Positions 14,158-15,745 of a stretch of DNA of 15,745 nt are shown here, in pieces. The notes beneath the pieces were generated by a model. That model saw only the letters and a list, made by a program, of their open reading frames with translations, was not told where the DNA came from and made no database searches. How positions within the stretch are numbered: position 1 is the stretch's first letter; each line of letters begins with the position of its first letter. The position numbers and the translations under genes are program-made. The stretch is from an uncultured Methanomassiliicoccales archaeon (GTDB lineage Archaea; Thermoplasmatota; Thermoplasmata; Methanomassiliicoccales; Methanomethylophilaceae), in assembly GCA_934234005.1 (NCBI GenBank), contig CAKQHC010000029.1, positions 1-15,745 on the forward strand, written 5' to 3'.

Positions 14158-15745
14158 ATGCGGATAGCGGCAGTGTTGATTGACAGATGTCAGAATAAAA
14201 AATGTAATCAGGAATGCGCCAAATTCTGCCCGTTGAACAGAACGGGCGTAGAGTGTGTTACTTTCGGTGAAAGGGGCAAACCCGTAATATCCGAAAGCTT
14301 GTGTCAAGGTTGCGGTATCTGTGTCAACAAGTGCATGTTTGATGCAATTAAAATTATCGGATTGGCTGACGAACTCAAGAGCGAAATGGTCCACCAATAC
14401 GGAGAGAACGCGTTCCGTCTCTACAGACTTCCGGTTCCCAAAAAAGGCATTGTCACCGGTATTCTCGGACCCAACGGTATCGGAAAAACGACGGCCATAA
14501 AGATGCTGTCCGGAACAGAAATACCAAATCTGGGCAATTATGAAAATCCTCCGTCCAAAGAGGAGGTACTCGACCACTTTGCCGGCACGGAACTTCACGA
14601 TTATCTCGAAAAAGTATACGCCAAACAGATTAAAGTCGCCGTAAAACCGCAATACGTCGATCTTCTTCCGAAATCCGCCCCCGATGCCGTAGTACGCGAT
14701 CTCCTGGGCAAAATACAGGAACGCATGACAATGGAAGAAGCCGCCGAAACATTCGATCTCACGGAAGTTCTTGACAGAAAACTTACTAAGCTTTCCGGCG
14801 GTGAACTCCAACGTCTCGCCATGGCCGCTACCATGATGAAAGAAGCCGACGTCTACTTCTTTGACGAACCTACGTCCTATCTTGATATCTATCAAAGGGT
14901 CAAAATGGCCAGACTCATCAAATCTCTGAGTGCCGACAAGCAGGTAATGGTCATAGAACATGACTTGGCCATATTGGATTTCCTTGCCGACAACGTCAAC
15001 GTAGTGTACGGATCCGAAGGTGCATACGGAGTATTCACGCTCGCCAGACAGGTCAGGACCGCAATAAACGTCTATCTGGACGGATACCTGCCCGAAGAGA
15101 ACATAAGATTCCGCGACAGGCCGATCGAATTCGAAGCTTCCCCGCCGAGAGGCGACTGGCAAACAGCCGATTTGATTTCATTCAGAAATCTCAAGAAGGA
15201 TTTCGGAGAATTCAAACTCGACATTACCGGCGGATCCGTCAGAATCGGAGAGTCCGTCGGAATCGTCGGACCGAATGCCACGGGTAAAACAACATTCGTC
15301 AAAATGCTTGCCGGAGTGATAGAACCCGATTCGGGAGAAATGGATTCCAAAGTCAAAGTCGCCTACAAACCCCAGTACATAAGCGGAGATTTTGACGGAA
15401 CCGTTCAGGAACTTCTGTATGCCCGTGCATTCGATACCGTTACATCCGGATTCTTCAACGGTGAAGTAATCGAACCTCTCGGAATCAAATATCTCATGGA
15501 CAAACAGGTTTCGAAACTATCCGGAGGAGAACTGCAGCGTGTGGCGATTACATTGTGTCTCGCTACGGAAGCCGATATATTCCTATTCGACGAACCTTCG
15601 GCATATCTCGATTCCAACCAAAGAATGAATGCGGCCAAAACCATCAGAAGAATGATGGAGAAAACAGGACGCAGTGCGATGATTGTCGACCACGACATCT
15701 ATTTCCTGGACATGGTATCCGATTCGATGATGGTGTTCGGAGGCG
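14158..15745 (+). CDS. ABCE1/Rli1 ribosome-recycling ATPase (3' end beyond window)
   Basis: 529 residues are visible; the family is usually about 590-600, so roughly the last 60-70 are missing. It splits post-termination ribosomes, together with aRF1/Pelota, in archaea. Domains: an N-terminal two-cluster Fe-S domain with cysteines 11, 16, 20, 24 and 49, 52, 55, 59; ABC domain 1 with Walker A GPNGIGKT (104-111), signature LSGGELQR (212-219) and Walker B FFDEP (234-238); and ABC domain 2 with Walker A GPNATGKT (371-378), signature LSGGELQR (454-461) and Walker B LFDEP (476-480), with His512 of the H-loop. Two small departures: the fourth cysteine of the second cluster is followed by Met instead of Pro, and the second P-loop reads NAT where NGI is common. 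It was identified by reading the frame directly. Confidence 0.97.
   Translation, partial: MRIAAVLIDRCQNKKCNQECAKFCPLNRTGVECVTFGERGKPVISESLCQGCGICVNKCMFDAIKIIGLADELKSEMVHQYGENAFRLYRLPVPKKGIVTGILGPNGIGKTTAIKMLSGTEIPNLGNYENPPSKEEVLDHFAGTELHDYLEKVYAKQIKVAVKPQYVDLLPKSAPDAVVRDLLGKIQERMTMEEAAETFDLTEVLDRKLTKLSGGELQRLAMAATMMKEADVYFFDEPTSYLDIYQRVKMARLIKSLSADKQVMVIEHDLAILDFLADNVNVVYGSEGAYGVFTLARQVRTAINVYLDGYLPEENIRFRDRPIEFEASPPRGDWQTADLISFRNLKKDFGEFKLDITGGSVRIGESVGIVGPNATGKTTFVKMLAGVIEPDSGEMDSKVKVAYKPQYISGDFDGTVQELLYARAFDTVTSGFFNGEVIEPLGIKYLMDKQVSKLSGGELQRVAITLCLATEADIFLFDEPSAYLDSNQRMNAAKTIRRMMEKTGRSAMIVDHDIYFLDMVSDSMMVFGG

Noticed and set aside
13912..15162. A 416-codon open frame on the minus strand opposite ABCE1 and the winged-helix gene
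   Set aside because: It is antisense to a protein with clear catalytic motifs, has low-complexity aromatic-rich sequence and no family pattern; it is a codon-bias shadow.

Overview
The window looks like chromosomal DNA of a euryarchaeon. ABCE1/Rli1 at the right edge occurs only in archaea and eukaryotes. The methionyl-tRNA synthetase is archaeal-type, with a four-cysteine-pair zinc region and a C-terminal tRNA-binding domain. Several genes have an AT-rich TATA box about 24-28 nt upstream of the start codon and no Shine-Dalgarno, which fits leaderless archaeal transcripts. Gene style (short acidic membrane-anchored proteins, IS1634-like and DUF4143 ATPase remnants) reminds me of Thermoplasmata/Methanomassiliicoccales, but that placement is inference.

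Layout. (1) 1-1568, minus strand: a metal/cofactor uptake pair, a class III ABC substrate-binding protein followed by the cut-off start of its FecCD permease, with a promoter and palindrome upstream. (2) 1842-2804, minus: a membrane-anchored extracytoplasmic protein of unknown function. (3) About 2921-5852, minus: an accessory island. It holds a decayed DUF4143 ATPase tail fused to an IS1634-like transposase head, about 450 bp of structured non-coding DNA with a Z-DNA-prone tract, an AT-rich stand-alone SIR2-domain gene (probable defence NADase), and a short ORF resembling the tail of another transposase. (4) 6027-8926, minus: metG and a PHP phosphoesterase joined by a 4-bp stop/start overlap. 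(5) 8990-11115: a MATE transporter (minus) and an AlkD-like DNA repair protein (plus), transcribed divergently from a 53-bp gap with one symmetrical TATA element. (6) 11078-13485, minus: a soluble VirD4/TraG-type ATPase, a coupled small protein with a possible YbjN/secretion-chaperone-like fold, and an 88-residue protein. (7) 13500-14104: a long AT-rich intergenic region containing a diverged tandem duplication of about 130 bp and a possible 18-codon ORF, then a small winged-helix regulator (plus). (8) 14158 to the right edge, plus: ABCE1, cut off.

The housekeeping parts (metG-PHP, ABCE1) bracket two accessory modules. The most unusual is the VirD4-like ATPase locus: it has no transmembrane anchor, relaxase, VirB4 or pilus gene in view, yet it is translationally coupled to a small partner and lies beside a regulator with a duplicated leader. 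The second is the SIR2 gene between transposon debris.
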